A program made the translations under genes and the position numbers. A model generated the notes under the pieces. It was given only the letters and a program-made list of their open reading frames with translations. It searched no databases and had not been told where the DNA came from. Positions 9,109 to 17,672 of a stretch of DNA of 64,000 bases are shown here, one piece after another (within the stretch, counting starts at the first letter, position 1; each line of letters starts with the position of its first letter). Source of the stretch: Planctomycetaceae bacterium (GTDB lineage: Bacteria > Planctomycetota > Planctomycetia > Planctomycetales > Planctomycetaceae); the NCBI GenBank assembly GCA_028284145.1, contig JANQSH010000205.1:1-64000 (forward strand). Direction: 5' to 3'.

Positions 9109-10254
9109 ATGACAAATAGCCAAACGATCTCAAAAACCGCAACGCAACAGGAACAGTTGGTGGAAACCGTGTCCGACTGGCGTTCGGAAAATTTGACGGT
9201 CGATCGTTCGGAACGCGTGATTCGGAACATTGCGTTGACCGGATTACACTCGCGCAACGGATACCGCTACTCAGAGCAGGCATTGCGGAACGCGTTGCCC
9301 TATTACGAGCAGAAGCCGGTCTTTCTGGATCATGCCCGGAATGTTACGCGACCTTACGAGAGAAGTACGCGTGACCTGGTCGGCTCGATTGAAAACGCGC
9401 GGTTTGAAGAGGACCGCGTCCGAGCCGATATCCGCGTTCTTGAAACCGAAGCGGGCAAAACGTTTCTCGCCCTGGCGGAAGCAAACGGTCCCTTTGTCGG
9501 GATGAGTCATGTCATTCTGGCCGAACGAACCCGCGACCAGGCGGTTGTGGAAATGATTCATGATGTTGTCAGCGTCGATGCGGTCGTCTTTCCCGCAACG
9601 ACAACCAATTTGCGGGAAAGCCAAAGCAGAACAACAGAACGACCTGCACAATCGATCGAGGCGTTGCTGCAGAAAATTGATGATCGCCTTGCAGAGCATT
9701 GTGCGCAGCTGACCGGGCAGGAAATCATCGATGCAAAACGTGTTGGCCTGTTCGCCGAACAACTGCTGCTGGAATGCTGTCTGCTGGAAGATCACATCGT
9801 CGTCAACAAGCGGATTCTTGTCGATTGGACGTGGGAAGATGGCGCATTGCACCTGGGCAAAAGCCTGACGGAATACGACTCGAACGATGAATTGCTTTCG
9901 CTGCCGGAGGCATTCAGCAATGCAGAACAGGACCGATCATTGCTGGTCGAACAGCGACAGGAGTTGACCGACCGACTTGCCACATTTGAAAACGAACAGG
10001 AATACGCAGATCGGGAACGGGATGTTGATCAGCTGATTTTCGCATCTGGTTTGCCCGACTTTGCCATTGATGATGCGCTGCGGGACGACCTGCTGCATGC
10101 CGAGGATGACGGACAGCGGCAACGGCTGATTGACGGTCGAAAACAACTCATTGCTCTGGCAACTCGCCAACCGCCCACCAGCCTGGCACGCGAGTCGTTG
10201 GCGACCGGCCTTTCCGACGCCCAGTTCGTGCAGACGATTCGCAGGGCGGCGTGA
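9109..10254 (+). CDS. Phage head maturation protease/scaffold-like protein
   Basis: A 381-residue protein. The N-terminal half (NIALTGLHSRNGYRYSE, then GSIENARFEEDRVRADIR, then GPFVGMSHVILAER and DVVSVDAVVFPATT) has the order of conserved blocks seen in phage prohead proteases and in proteins that replace them. The C-terminal ~150 residues are charged and helical, as in a scaffold. It lies between portal and capsid genes, as protease/scaffold genes usually do. Catalytic residues cannot be assigned with confidence, so it might be a scaffold without activity. Confidence 0.6.
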   Translation: MTNSQTISKTATQQEQLVETVSDWRSENLTVDRSERVIRNIALTGLHSRNGYRYSEQALRNALPYYEQKPVFLDHARNVTRPYERSTRDLVGSIENARFEEDRVRADIRVLETEAGKTFLALAEANGPFVGMSHVILAERTRDQAVVEMIHDVVSVDAVVFPATTTNLRESQSRTTERPAQSIEALLQKIDDRLAEHCAQLTGQEIIDAKRVGLFAEQLLLECCLLEDHIVVNKRILVDWTWEDGALHLGKSLTEYDSNDELLSLPEAFSNAEQDRSLLVEQRQELTDRLATFENEQEYADRERDVDQLIFASGLPDFAIDDALRDDLLHAEDDGQRQRLIDGRKQLIALATRQPPTSLARESLATGLSDAQFVQTIRRAA

Positions 10255-10533
10255 TGTGATTTCCTCGAAGAAGATGATTCAGGTCTGTATGCCTGACAAG
10301 CGGTCAAGACATTCGTCCTGGCCGTGATGCTATGCCGTCACGGTACCACGTCGTGTAACGGCGGCTATGTTCAAAACATAAAACGCATAGAGAACCGTTC
10401 TCGTGCGATTCCTTCTGGACATTTCAAAACCTCTGTGTGCTGCGAATTCACAAAGACAATTGCTGGTGATTTCTTGCCACCAACTGGTTTTGAAACTGGT
10501 TCTACGCACTTTCATTTTCTAAAGGAAAATCCG

Positions 10534-11016
10534 ATGTCTAACCAACTCCGATTTCGTTCCGGACATGTGCATCTGCACAAATTACGGGTCGACAGTGGTA
10601 CCGTCATCGAGGCGGGAGATCTTGTCTTTCTCGATTCTGACGACGTCAAACCAGCCAGCGACTTCACTTGGGACACAGATCTCGCAACCACTCAGGCCAG
10701 TTTCGCCGCTTCGTTTCTCGGCGTCGCGCATCAGCAATCGGACGATGGCGATACTGAAGACGTGTCGGTCGACCTCAGCTCGTGTGGCATCTATGAGTTT
10801 GATGTCGATGCGGCGACCTGCGAAGTGGGCGATATTTTCGGACCGGACGAACTCGCTTCATCTCTGATGGATCAGCAACTTGAAGCGGTCGCCAGTGCCG
10901 GACTCGGCATCGCGCGGGCAGCGGAATACAAGGCGGCCTCGGCTTCGACATTGCGAGTCAACTTCGCGTCAGCGTTTCACACCGGTTCGGCCAACACGAA
11001 CGCAGCCATCGGCTAG
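10534..11016 (+). CDS. Capsid decoration-like protein
   Basis: A 160-residue protein starting MSNQLRFRSGHVHLHKL, with AAAGGA 8 bp upstream; the longer open frame back to 10324 has no ribosome binding site. The sequence is beta-rich and Asp/Ser/Ala-rich, with VIEAGDLVFLDSDDVKPA and FASAFHTGSANTNAAIG, resembling small head-stabilising (cement) proteins of the DUF2190 style. It directly precedes the capsid candidate, which fits that role. Identification is from context and composition. Confidence 0.5.
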   Translation: MSNQLRFRSGHVHLHKLRVDSGTVIEAGDLVFLDSDDVKPASDFTWDTDLATTQASFAASFLGVAHQQSDDGDTEDVSVDLSSCGIYEFDVDAATCEVGDIFGPDELASSLMDQQLEAVASAGLGIARAAEYKAASASTLRVNFASAFHTGSANTNAAIG

Positions 11017-11072
11017 GAAACCCTCACACTATCATTTATTTTCAGACACACTCAATCACGAAGAGGCATTCC

Positions 11073-12269
11073 ATGGACGGACAAAATGTACGGACTCTCA
11101 TCGAGTCGCTCGGTGCGGAAGGTTTCTATCACAAGGTCTGCACGCTGATCAACGATAAACAGTTGAACGTCGACGACTTCAGCTATTACGAACTGGCCGA
11201 AGCGTGTGGCGTGTTGCCCACATTGCGATCGCTGCGCAGTGAGGCTCCGTTGAATGGCAATGTGCGACATCTGCTACAGGAATCAAATCCGGGTGTCAGC
11301 TCAAATCTGTTTCAGGTGGTCACGGGCGAATTGCTGGGCCGTAAGGTGATTGAAGGTTACGAAGACGACGCCGGTTTCATCGGCGACAAACTCGTCAGCG
11401 TAATGCCGAGCCGCTTGCGAAATCAGAAAATTGCAGGTTTCAAAGCGTTGGCTGGACCGACAGAAGTGGCGGAAGGTCATCCTTACGAGGAATCAACGTT
11501 TGAAGAAAAGTACGTCACAACCGAGGAAACCAAGCAGGGCCGCATTCTTTCCATCAATGAGGAACTGATCGCCTTCGACCAGACAGGCGAGATCAATCGT
11601 CGGGCGATGGCGATGGGCTACTACCTGCGGCAGGAACGTGAACGGACCATTCTGCGGGCCGTAACCGACGCCGATTCTGGTGCCGGGCAATATGTTTATC
11701 GACCAGGTGGCAGCGGAGAAGCGTTGTACAACACGGACGGTTCCAATCGCAACTGGGTTGGTGCGGGAAATACAACATCGACCGGATTTGCCACAGCGGT
11801 TGCGCTGGAAGACTGGACCGACATCGAAGAGGTGCTGCATTACCGTGCGACTGAGGTGAAAGACGACCGCATTGACGGGACGCCACGACCGATCGTGATG
11901 CCGGTTCGTCAATTACTGGTGCCGGAAAATCTGCGCGGCACGGCGATGTCGATTGTCAATTCCAGTGAAGTGACGGTCGGGACCGATTCGCGCGAGATGA
12001 CATTTGCAAATCCTGTGCAGGGGATTGTGGAAGTCCTCAGTTCCCCATTCATCGACGAGCAGGGTGGCCAGGCGGCAAACGACTGGTACATCGGTGACTT
12101 TCGCAAGCAGTTTGTCTGGACGGAAATCTGGCCGGTGCAGACGTTCCTGCAGCAGTCCGACAGCGAAGCCGCTTTTGAACGGGATGTCGTGTTGCGTGTG
12201 AAGGCCCGCTACTACGGTGGCATCTCAGCGGTCGATACGGCGTTCGTGACGAAGGTCGACGGCGCATAG
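11073..12269 (+). CDS. Major capsid protein candidate
   Basis: A 398-residue protein in the capsid position after protease/scaffold and decoration genes. Features of HK97-fold capsids of the Mu gpT-like kind can be seen: an N-terminal helical segment, a long central region with EEKYVTTEETKQGRILSINEELIAFDQTGEI, and a C-terminal FRKQFVWTEIWPVQTF...VLRVKARYYGG that ends in a beta-rich P-domain-like part. The GAGG before the ATG supports the start. No other protein in the module is a better capsid candidate. Exact family not resolved. Confidence 0.7.
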   Translation: MDGQNVRTLIESLGAEGFYHKVCTLINDKQLNVDDFSYYELAEACGVLPTLRSLRSEAPLNGNVRHLLQESNPGVSSNLFQVVTGELLGRKVIEGYEDDAGFIGDKLVSVMPSRLRNQKIAGFKALAGPTEVAEGHPYEESTFEEKYVTTEETKQGRILSINEELIAFDQTGEINRRAMAMGYYLRQERERTILRAVTDADSGAGQYVYRPGGSGEALYNTDGSNRNWVGAGNTTSTGFATAVALEDWTDIEEVLHYRATEVKDDRIDGTPRPIVMPVRQLLVPENLRGTAMSIVNSSEVTVGTDSREMTFANPVQGIVEVLSSPFIDEQGGQAANDWYIGDFRKQFVWTEIWPVQTFLQQSDSEAAFERDVVLRVKARYYGGISAVDTAFVTKVDGA

Positions 12270-12454
12270 TTTTTCGCAATGAATGAACAGGCGGGATCGC
12301 GCGGAAAGGAACCCGGCCATTTTTTGAATGGCATTGCAGGGAGGCGATCGTGATCCCGTTTTTTCTCCGAGCTGAGTTCGTAGCCCGGAAAAGGAAGGCA
12401 GGGATGCTCCTGCCCCGCAAGAACACAACTAATAAATCAGAAAAGGGTTTCACC

Positions 12455-12667
12455 ATGAATGGATCACCTCCACTACAACTCAATCAAGACGACCTGCGGG
12501 CCGTATTGCGTGGTGCATTGTTGGCCGGTGGCGGAGCGATTGTCGCCTTTCTTTCCACCGAAGTGCTGCCGAATCTGGACAACACGACCGTTATCGGTGC
12601 ATTGATTGCCGGTGTCGCCTCGACTGTCCTGAATATACTCCGCAAATATCTGATGGATACACGATGA
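12455..12667 (+). CDS. Small two-helix membrane protein, holin-like
   Basis: A 70-residue protein with two hydrophobic helices (about 18-35 and 42-58) and a charged C-terminus (RKYLMDTR). AAAGGG lies upstream of the ATG. Size and topology fit a class II holin or a minor phage membrane protein. The stop codon overlaps the next ATG (ATGA at 12664), so it is coupled to the spanin-like pair behind it. Confidence 0.5.
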   Translation: MNGSPPLQLNQDDLRAVLRGALLAGGGAIVAFLSTEVLPNLDNTTVIGALIAGVASTVLNILRKYLMDTR

Positions 12668-12978
12668 GCTGGTTGACCTTCATTAAATCGTGGTTCGGTT
12701 CGCTGATTTTTGCCATCGGCCAGGTTTTCGCCTGGTTGAATCGGCGGGAAGATCGTCGAGAGACGGAGGAGAGGGATGAACGGATTCAGGAAACTCAAGC
12801 TGCGGCTGCAAAGCCGAACCAGACGAATGCGGATCTCCTCAATCGCTGGCTGGCTCGTGGCCGTAGCGGTCGTCTGCGGCGGTTTGACCGGCTGCGTACA
12901 AAATCGCAAAGGGGTGGAGTACATTCCCGCAGACCGGGCGATCGCCCCGCTGACGAAGGGGCAACCGGCTCCAGGTGA
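12664..12978 (+). CDS. Inner-membrane spanin-like protein (Rz-like)
   Basis: A 104-residue protein with one N-terminal transmembrane helix (about 5-25) followed by a highly charged, helical stretch (RREDRRETEERDERIQET). This is the topology of an inner-membrane spanin. A lipoprotein gene is embedded in its 3' half in the +1 frame (12776-13081), the classic arrangement of Rz/Rz1. No lysin gene was found beside it, and sequence similarity to known spanins cannot be tested here, so the call is architectural. Confidence 0.45.
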   Translation: MSWLTFIKSWFGSLIFAIGQVFAWLNRREDRRETEERDERIQETQAAAAKPNQTNADLLNRWLARGRSGRLRRFDRLRTKSQRGGVHSRRPGDRPADEGATGSR

Positions 12979-13081
12979 TGGCTGGTTTATTCCCCCTGCT
13001 GTGTTGCAGGAACTGGTTCCTGCAGCTGATGAACGTTTTCAAAATCAGACATTCCAGGATCTGGAGGGCAACGATGGCTGA
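12776..13081 (+). CDS. Nested lipoprotein, outer-membrane spanin-like (Rz1-like)
   Basis: A 101-residue frame, +1 relative to the gene it overlaps by about 200 bp. A signal peptide ends in a lipobox LTGC (Cys at about residue 40 from this start; an ATG at 12827 would give a more usual 23-residue signal). The mature part contains YIPADRAIAPL and QPAPGDGWFIPP, Pro-rich as in o-spanins. The 3' end overlaps the next gene by 8 bp. If correct, the pair would connect both membranes during phage-type lysis. Confidence 0.5.
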   Translation: MNGFRKLKLRLQSRTRRMRISSIAGWLVAVAVVCGGLTGCVQNRKGVEYIPADRAIAPLTKGQPAPGDGWFIPPAVLQELVPAADERFQNQTFQDLEGNDG

Positions 13082-13343
13082 TCTCACCAACCTGAGTTCC
13101 ATTTCGGGTGAAGACCTGACCGAAGACCAGATCAAAGGCATTCTAGCTCAGATCGATCTCGACATCACCAACCTGTTGCGGGATGGAAAACTCTCGGCTG
13201 CGAAGTATAGCGCTTCTGGTCCTGGTGGACAAAGCACCGATCGCGCAGCGAATCTGCGAACTTTGCTGCAGGCTCGCAAACATTACGAACGGTTGCTGCA
13301 TTCTCTACCCGGTTGGGATGTCTCTCAGGCAAGCGAGAATTGA
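13074..13343 (+). CDS. Small head-tail connector-like protein
   Basis: An 89-residue protein. The central block DLDITNLLRDGKLSAAKYSASGPGGQ followed by LRTLLQARKHYERLL has the pattern of gpW-type head-completion proteins (helix, Gly-rich hairpin, helix), though the match is weak. The start overlaps the lipoprotein gene; the stop abuts the next ATG at 13344. Function inferred from the pattern and position only. Confidence 0.45.
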   Translation: MADLTNLSSISGEDLTEDQIKGILAQIDLDITNLLRDGKLSAAKYSASGPGGQSTDRAANLRTLLQARKHYERLLHSLPGWDVSQASEN

Positions 13344-13574
13344 ATGACCCGACAGAACAAATTTGACCGGATGCTGGAGGAACTGCAGCGGGTGAATGTC
13401 TCTCTGGAAAATTTGCGGATAACGCTTGCGACAGCGGTCGCAACAAACGATGACCACGAAACACGACTCCGAACGGTAGAACAGTGGAAAGGTAGCGTTT
13501 CGCCGTTGCTGGCATTCATCGCCTTTGTCAGCGGTGCTCTGTTAACACACGTGATTGCCAAACTGCCGTTCTGA
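13344..13574 (+). CDS. Coiled-coil protein with C-terminal membrane anchor, XhlA/holin-like
   Basis: A 76-residue protein: an N-terminal amphipathic coiled coil (about 5-48) and one C-terminal transmembrane helix (about 53-70), ending AKLPF. This matches the layout of XhlA-type haemolysin/holin accessory proteins. It starts 1 bp after the previous stop codon. A dispersed repeat follows 10 bp downstream. Confidence 0.5.
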   Translation: MTRQNKFDRMLEELQRVNVSLENLRITLATAVATNDDHETRLRTVEQWKGSVSPLLAFIAFVSGALLTHVIAKLPF

Positions 13575-13584
13575 ACCAGTTCCA

Positions 13585-13682
13585 TAGAACAGTTTACCTT
13601 CTGGTGTGATGTCTCTGGTTCGTGGGAGCGATATTTGCAGGCCTGACGACGTCCATCGCGGCACAGAACGTAATACGCTCTA
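13585..13682 (+). repeat. Dispersed ~100-bp TA-bordered element, copy 3
   Basis: TA on both borders, GTTTACC end first. The palindromic end has lost about 4 bp (AGAACGTAATACGCTCTA). The middle section GGAGCGATATTTGCAGGC is shared almost exactly with copy 4, 850 bp away in opposite orientation. Confidence 0.9.
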
Positions 13683-13718
13683 TTATGAGTCAAACTTATC
13701 CGGCCCGGAGAACTCCCA

Positions 13719-14084
13719 ATGGCATTGACCAATTTACAAAGGACAGCGGATCGAGATCGGCGATTTGATGATGTCGCAGTACCAGTTACGTTTCGCAAAG
13801 TGACGCAATCGCTTGATAAGGAAACCCAGATCATTTCTGAAACGCATGTCAACACAACAATCAATGCGATTTTGGGCGTTGAAATTGGCAAGCGAGGGAA
13901 GAGCAACCTGGAGCAACATGTCGAGATACTGTGTCATTTTCAGGTCAAATCGGAAGATGTTTCAAGTGACGATCTCTCAATACCGAACCGCATTGTTCAC
14001 AACTCGACCGAATACGACATTGTTGCATTTCAATTGTCGGCGGACGGCTTGACTTACGTGATCGAAAGCCGAAAACGAGGTTAG
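13719..14084 (+). CDS. Phage-module protein, head-tail connector candidate
   Basis: A 121-residue protein (MALTNLQRTADRDRRFDDVAV...). It appears beta-rich with no signal or membrane segment. It lies between the holin-like gene and a tail-terminator-like gene and is preceded by GGAGAA. Position and size match head-tail joining proteins. I do not recognise the family. Together with the next gene it is enclosed by two inverted copies of the dispersed element. Confidence 0.5.
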   Translation: MALTNLQRTADRDRRFDDVAVPVTFRKVTQSLDKETQIISETHVNTTINAILGVEIGKRGKSNLEQHVEILCHFQVKSEDVSSDDLSIPNRIVHNSTEYDIVAFQLSADGLTYVIESRKRG

Positions 14085-14086
14085 TC

Positions 14087-14536
14087 ATGGCAAATCCATT
14101 GAGTCGCGAGACGATTGTTGCCGGAATTGTTGCGCATTGGGACGCGACATTTGTGCCGGCGGTGGCGACGGCACTTCCAGGAATAATCTTGAATACCCTG
14201 CCGCTGGATGAGTGGCTGGAATTGCGAATTACGAAGATCGAACAACAACCGACACGATCAACCGATAACCATGCCTTCGACGTGGAGATTGTTGTCGAGG
14301 TTTTTGTGAAACCGCACGTCATTAACAAAGTTCGTATTGCAGAGTTGGCCGATTCCGCTGCGGATTGTCTCGTACAACAATCGATTGAGATTCCCGATTA
14401 CAACACAGCTGGTGATCCGGTCATCGGGTATCTGCAAACTAAATCAGCCGAAAGTGAACATGATGAAAATCCGGCTTTGAGTCGTGTCACGATTAAAATT
14501 TCGGGGCGTGCGAACAGTGTCTCGGCTCCGGCGTAA
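14087..14536 (+). CDS. Phage-module protein, tail-terminator candidate
   Basis: A 149-residue protein starting 2 bp after the previous stop codon, so probably co-translated. An alpha/beta pattern (LELRITKIEQQP, VEIVVEVFVKPHV, ALSRVTIKISGRAN) is reminiscent of minor tail or tail-terminator proteins. The TAA stop at 14534-14536 is directly followed by the border of a dispersed element. Family not recognised. Confidence 0.5.
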   Translation: MANPLSRETIVAGIVAHWDATFVPAVATALPGIILNTLPLDEWLELRITKIEQQPTRSTDNHAFDVEIVVEVFVKPHVINKVRIAELADSAADCLVQQSIEIPDYNTAGDPVIGYLQTKSAESEHDENPALSRVTIKISGRANSVSAPA

Positions 14537-14537
14537 A

Positions 14538-14638
14538 TAGAGCGTATTACGCTCTTCTGTGCCACGATGGACGTCGTCAGGCCTGCAAATATCGCTCCTG
14601 CGAACCAGAGACATCACACCAGAAGGTAAACTGCTCTG
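14538..14638 (-). repeat. Dispersed ~100-bp TA-bordered element, copy 4
   Basis: Palindromic end first (TAGAGCGTATTACGCTCT), GTTTACC end last. Nearly identical to copy 3 when reversed, including the unusual GCGATATTTGCAGGC middle. Confidence 0.9.
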
Positions 14639-14668
14639 GAAACAGCTATTTTCAAAAGAGAGCCGATC

Positions 14669-15121
14669 ATGGCATTCGTTTTCAAACCGGCAATCTACAA
14701 AAACGCGGCATTGTACGAACTGCCACGCCCGGTCACTTCGTTGCGGCTGCGGGATGGCTGGGACTTTGAGCGGTTCAAAGTACCGCTGGCAAGTGGGGAA
14801 TCGCTGGTCGGGCATTCGCGACAGGGTGTGGCAATCACATTGGCGGGGGCGATCGCATTTCAAGCCGGCACGCTCAAGACCAGCGAAGAACAGATGTTCG
14901 AAGAATTGGAGGATCTGCGGGACGCTTTTTCGGTCACTTCCAGCGATGAGAAATATGAGTTTTTTCTGTATCACGATGCGACATCGGGCGTGTACCGCAA
15001 ATTACAGAACTGCACCACCGTGAAATTTGAATTTGATCTGTCGGATGAAAACCAGTTGGTCTACTCCGCTGAAATCTTCGCGGACGATCCCGACATTCTG
15101 ACATCGGCACCGGGCACGTAA
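14669..15121 (+). CDS. Phage tail protein candidate
   Basis: A 150-residue protein with paired beta-type segments: SLRLRDGWDFERFKVPLASGE, then AITLAGAIAFQAGTL, and near the end FEFDLSDENQLVYSAEIFADDP. Such sequence is common in distal tail and tube proteins. GAGAGCC before the ATG. It precedes the large tail protein by 44 bp. No specific family recognised. Confidence 0.5.
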   Translation: MAFVFKPAIYKNAALYELPRPVTSLRLRDGWDFERFKVPLASGESLVGHSRQGVAITLAGAIAFQAGTLKTSEEQMFEELEDLRDAFSVTSSDEKYEFFLYHDATSGVYRKLQNCTTVKFEFDLSDENQLVYSAEIFADDPDILTSAPGT

Positions 15122-15165
15122 GTCGGACGTTCTGTTCCTCAGTCCCTTTTGTGAAAGCATTGCTC

Positions 15166-17079
15166 ATGGCTTTTGAACGCCGCATTCTGCATTATTCGCC
15201 CGGACCAACCGACCTCATTGGACAACTTGATGGATCGACGGTTGTCTCGGCCTGGTTTGAACTGAGCCGACGGGGAGGGTGCACGCGCGGTGAAGTGGTG
15301 TTAAATGACGAGTTCGCAGATCGTGATTCGATTGACGTCGGCGACTGGCTGGCGTTTGATTACGAAACGGGGGATCGCTGGTATCTGGGCCGAGTTGAGA
15401 AACGAACTGCACGCCATCCTGCTGGTGTGACGTTGCATTTGTACGGACCTGCAGGGGAAATGGATGAAGTTTTTCCCGGCGGATACGGGACTGGTGTCGC
15501 CGATGGGTCTCCTCCACATCACTTTGGTCAACCGGGCCACTTTGCCGATGACCCCGATACAGGCGAAGAGGATTTTGATTCGATCAGCAAGCCGCACGAA
15601 CTGGTTGACGAATTGATCCAGCAATACGTCGAACCGAACACACACATCGTGCATGACGCGGGTGAAATCGAAGAGCCAACCGCTCCGACCGCGTTAACGA
15701 GCATGAAATTTCGTGGTGATGAGTCGGTTTTTTCAATTCTGCAGCAATTGAGCATTCAAGCCCGTGATGCCAGTTGGGGAGTCGATGCCGACCGCACGTT
15801 TTTCTTTCTCGAACCACGTACCGATTTGCTGCAGACATTCATCGAGAAAACCGACCTGGTCTCGCTGAACGAATCGCGAGATCGCGAATCGCTTTACAAC
15901 CGCATTTCGCTGGTGGGTGGATTTGTTTACGGGCCAGAGGTCAGCAGCTCGCAACACGCGAAGAACGTCTACCGCTGGACCGGCAACTTCATCGAAAACG
16001 ACAGCCGAACTCTGTATGGCGAACGCCGCATCCGCCTGCATCTGCCCTGGATGCGGACACTGGGTGATTCGCAGGAATTCGTGCGTGAGTTCTTCCGTTT
16101 GTACGCTGCACCGCAAAGTCGATTCCAGATCGAGGTGGCAAACCAGAGTTCGCTGATCAAGCCGTGGGAAGGGGTCATCCGGGTGGAGGACCAGTTTGGT
16201 ACAGAGTTGGTCGAAGCGCAACCGGATGTGATTCGCGTGCAGTTCGATCATCAACCACGACTCACGATCTCGATTGGAGCGGTTGATCCGACGATCATCT
16301 GGCCCGATTCCGGGATCGATGACCGTTGGCCTGTCCCGGGGGATGAAGACCCGGAACATGGCGGGGCAGTTGTAAATCTCGCGAGCGCGGACGAAACCGA
16401 CGATACGCCCTGGATGGGTTCCACCGACGACAAATTTTATCTGACTTCCGGCGCGTTCTCTTCCACACTGAAAACCAGCCAGGCATGCAGTTGGCACAGT
16501 ACACCGTATGGTATTTGTTGGGATGGTGAAAACTGCCTCAGTGGCTCATCCGGGTCAGGCTTCAAACTCTTTCTAACGAGTGGACAGTTTTCCTCAACCA
16601 TCAAGGACAGTCAAAGTGTCACTCGCAAAAAACTCAACACGAGCGATGATGGTACCAATACGTTCGCCTCGAAGAGCAGCGATGACATCAATGGGCAGCT
16701 TTACAAGTTCTCCGGTAAGATCACCTCAACCATTAAAGATAGCCAGGATACGTCCGCCTGGCACAACAGCGCGTTTGCCCTCACGTTCGACGGGACCAAC
16801 ACACCCTGGATCTCGTCCAACGGAGTCCTGCGACTCGTGTCGGGAGCATTTACCTCGACGATCAAGACTAGCCAATCGACGTCCACCAACTCTGGCGGCA
16901 TTTCATGGAATGGAACCGACACATTCGTCGCCACTCGACATGCGGGAGTTTCCGAGAAACTGGTTCAGTACTCCGGACAGTTCACTTCGACCATCAAAAC
17001 CAGCCAGTCCGTGGGGACAATTGACAGCGTTCCCTTTGGTATCGACACCAACAGCGTTTCGTCCCGGCTCGGAATTTGA
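15166..17079 (+). CDS. Large tail/receptor-binding-type protein with five C-terminal repeats
   Basis: A 637-residue protein (an upstream ATG at 15151 would add five residues). Residues ~1-420 resemble tail-hub proteins (GDWLAFDYETGDRWYLGRVEKRTA, YNRISLVGGFVYG). The last ~215 residues consist of five imperfect ~43-residue repeats, each with SG-F-(S/T)ST(I/L)K-SQ followed by a (F/W)DG(T/E)N-like turn: units begin near 16438, 16564, 16693, 16828 and 16963. Repeats of this size with D-G turns could form a propeller or fibre. It ends abruptly in SVSSRLGI within the fifth unit. Role in particle tip or host binding is inferred. Confidence 0.6.
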   Translation: MAFERRILHYSPGPTDLIGQLDGSTVVSAWFELSRRGGCTRGEVVLNDEFADRDSIDVGDWLAFDYETGDRWYLGRVEKRTARHPAGVTLHLYGPAGEMDEVFPGGYGTGVADGSPPHHFGQPGHFADDPDTGEEDFDSISKPHELVDELIQQYVEPNTHIVHDAGEIEEPTAPTALTSMKFRGDESVFSILQQLSIQARDASWGVDADRTFFFLEPRTDLLQTFIEKTDLVSLNESRDRESLYNRISLVGGFVYGPEVSSSQHAKNVYRWTGNFIENDSRTLYGERRIRLHLPWMRTLGDSQEFVREFFRLYAAPQSRFQIEVANQSSLIKPWEGVIRVEDQFGTELVEAQPDVIRVQFDHQPRLTISIGAVDPTIIWPDSGIDDRWPVPGDEDPEHGGAVVNLASADETDDTPWMGSTDDKFYLTSGAFSSTLKTSQACSWHSTPYGICWDGENCLSGSSGSGFKLFLTSGQFSSTIKDSQSVTRKKLNTSDDGTNTFASKSSDDINGQLYKFSGKITSTIKDSQDTSAWHNSAFALTFDGTNTPWISSNGVLRLVSGAFTSTIKTSQSTSTNSGGISWNGTDTFVATRHAGVSEKLVQYSGQFTSTIKTSQSVGTIDSVPFGIDTNSVSSRLGI

Positions 17080-17093
17080 AAGGAGAAAGCAAA

Positions 17094-17672
17094 ATGGCCA
17101 AGAGAGATCTGGTTCCCATCAAAGTGACACTTGGATTACGAAAGAATGGTCAGATCGACTGGCCCGACTTCGGCAAAATCTCGACCAAGGCGCGACTCGG
17201 GTTGGAGTGGTCGCGGTTTATCGACCAATGCGGCATCCAATGGCATTACGATCGAATCAACAACATCGGCAACGGGTCCGAACGCGACATTGCCTGCACA
17301 CTGGTGCCGGAAGACTTCGCCGAAGAAGCGGCACAGATGTTCGAATCGGTCGAGGTTCTTACGGAAGAAGAATTTGAAAAGTGGCATGATGAATGTGCGA
17401 CCTGCCACCTCGAAACAGAAATGCTTGATACCGAAGTGTTGCAGGGAATCCTGGCACGCATTCAACTGGAAGAAAAGGGCGTCGCTCCTCCGCCATCAGA
17501 TGAGATTCGACGATTGCGGAAAGAAGCGTTGGATCCGAATCATCTCAGGCCAGGTATCCGTCGTAATCCGCAACGTCACTGGCGCGAGAAAAAGCGGCAT
17601 CTCAACGTCGGTACCAGCCAGCGGATTGACGAAATCCGAAACCGAGTTCAACGCGACCGAAGGAAACCCTGA
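17094..17672 (+). CDS. Phage-module protein of unknown function
   Basis: A 192-residue protein. An AAAGGAGAAAG ribosome binding site precedes the ATG at 17094, which is preferred over the in-frame ATG at 17076. It contains CATCHLETE (a CxxC pair without a second pair) and a strongly basic C-terminus (RNPQRHWREKKRHL). No membrane segment. The stop codon shares a base with the next start codon (TGATG), so the two genes are translationally coupled. Family not recognised. Confidence 0.5.
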   Translation: MAKRDLVPIKVTLGLRKNGQIDWPDFGKISTKARLGLEWSRFIDQCGIQWHYDRINNIGNGSERDIACTLVPEDFAEEAAQMFESVEVLTEEEFEKWHDECATCHLETEMLDTEVLQGILARIQLEEKGVAPPPSDEIRRLRKEALDPNHLRPGIRRNPQRHWREKKRHLNVGTSQRIDEIRNRVQRDRRKP

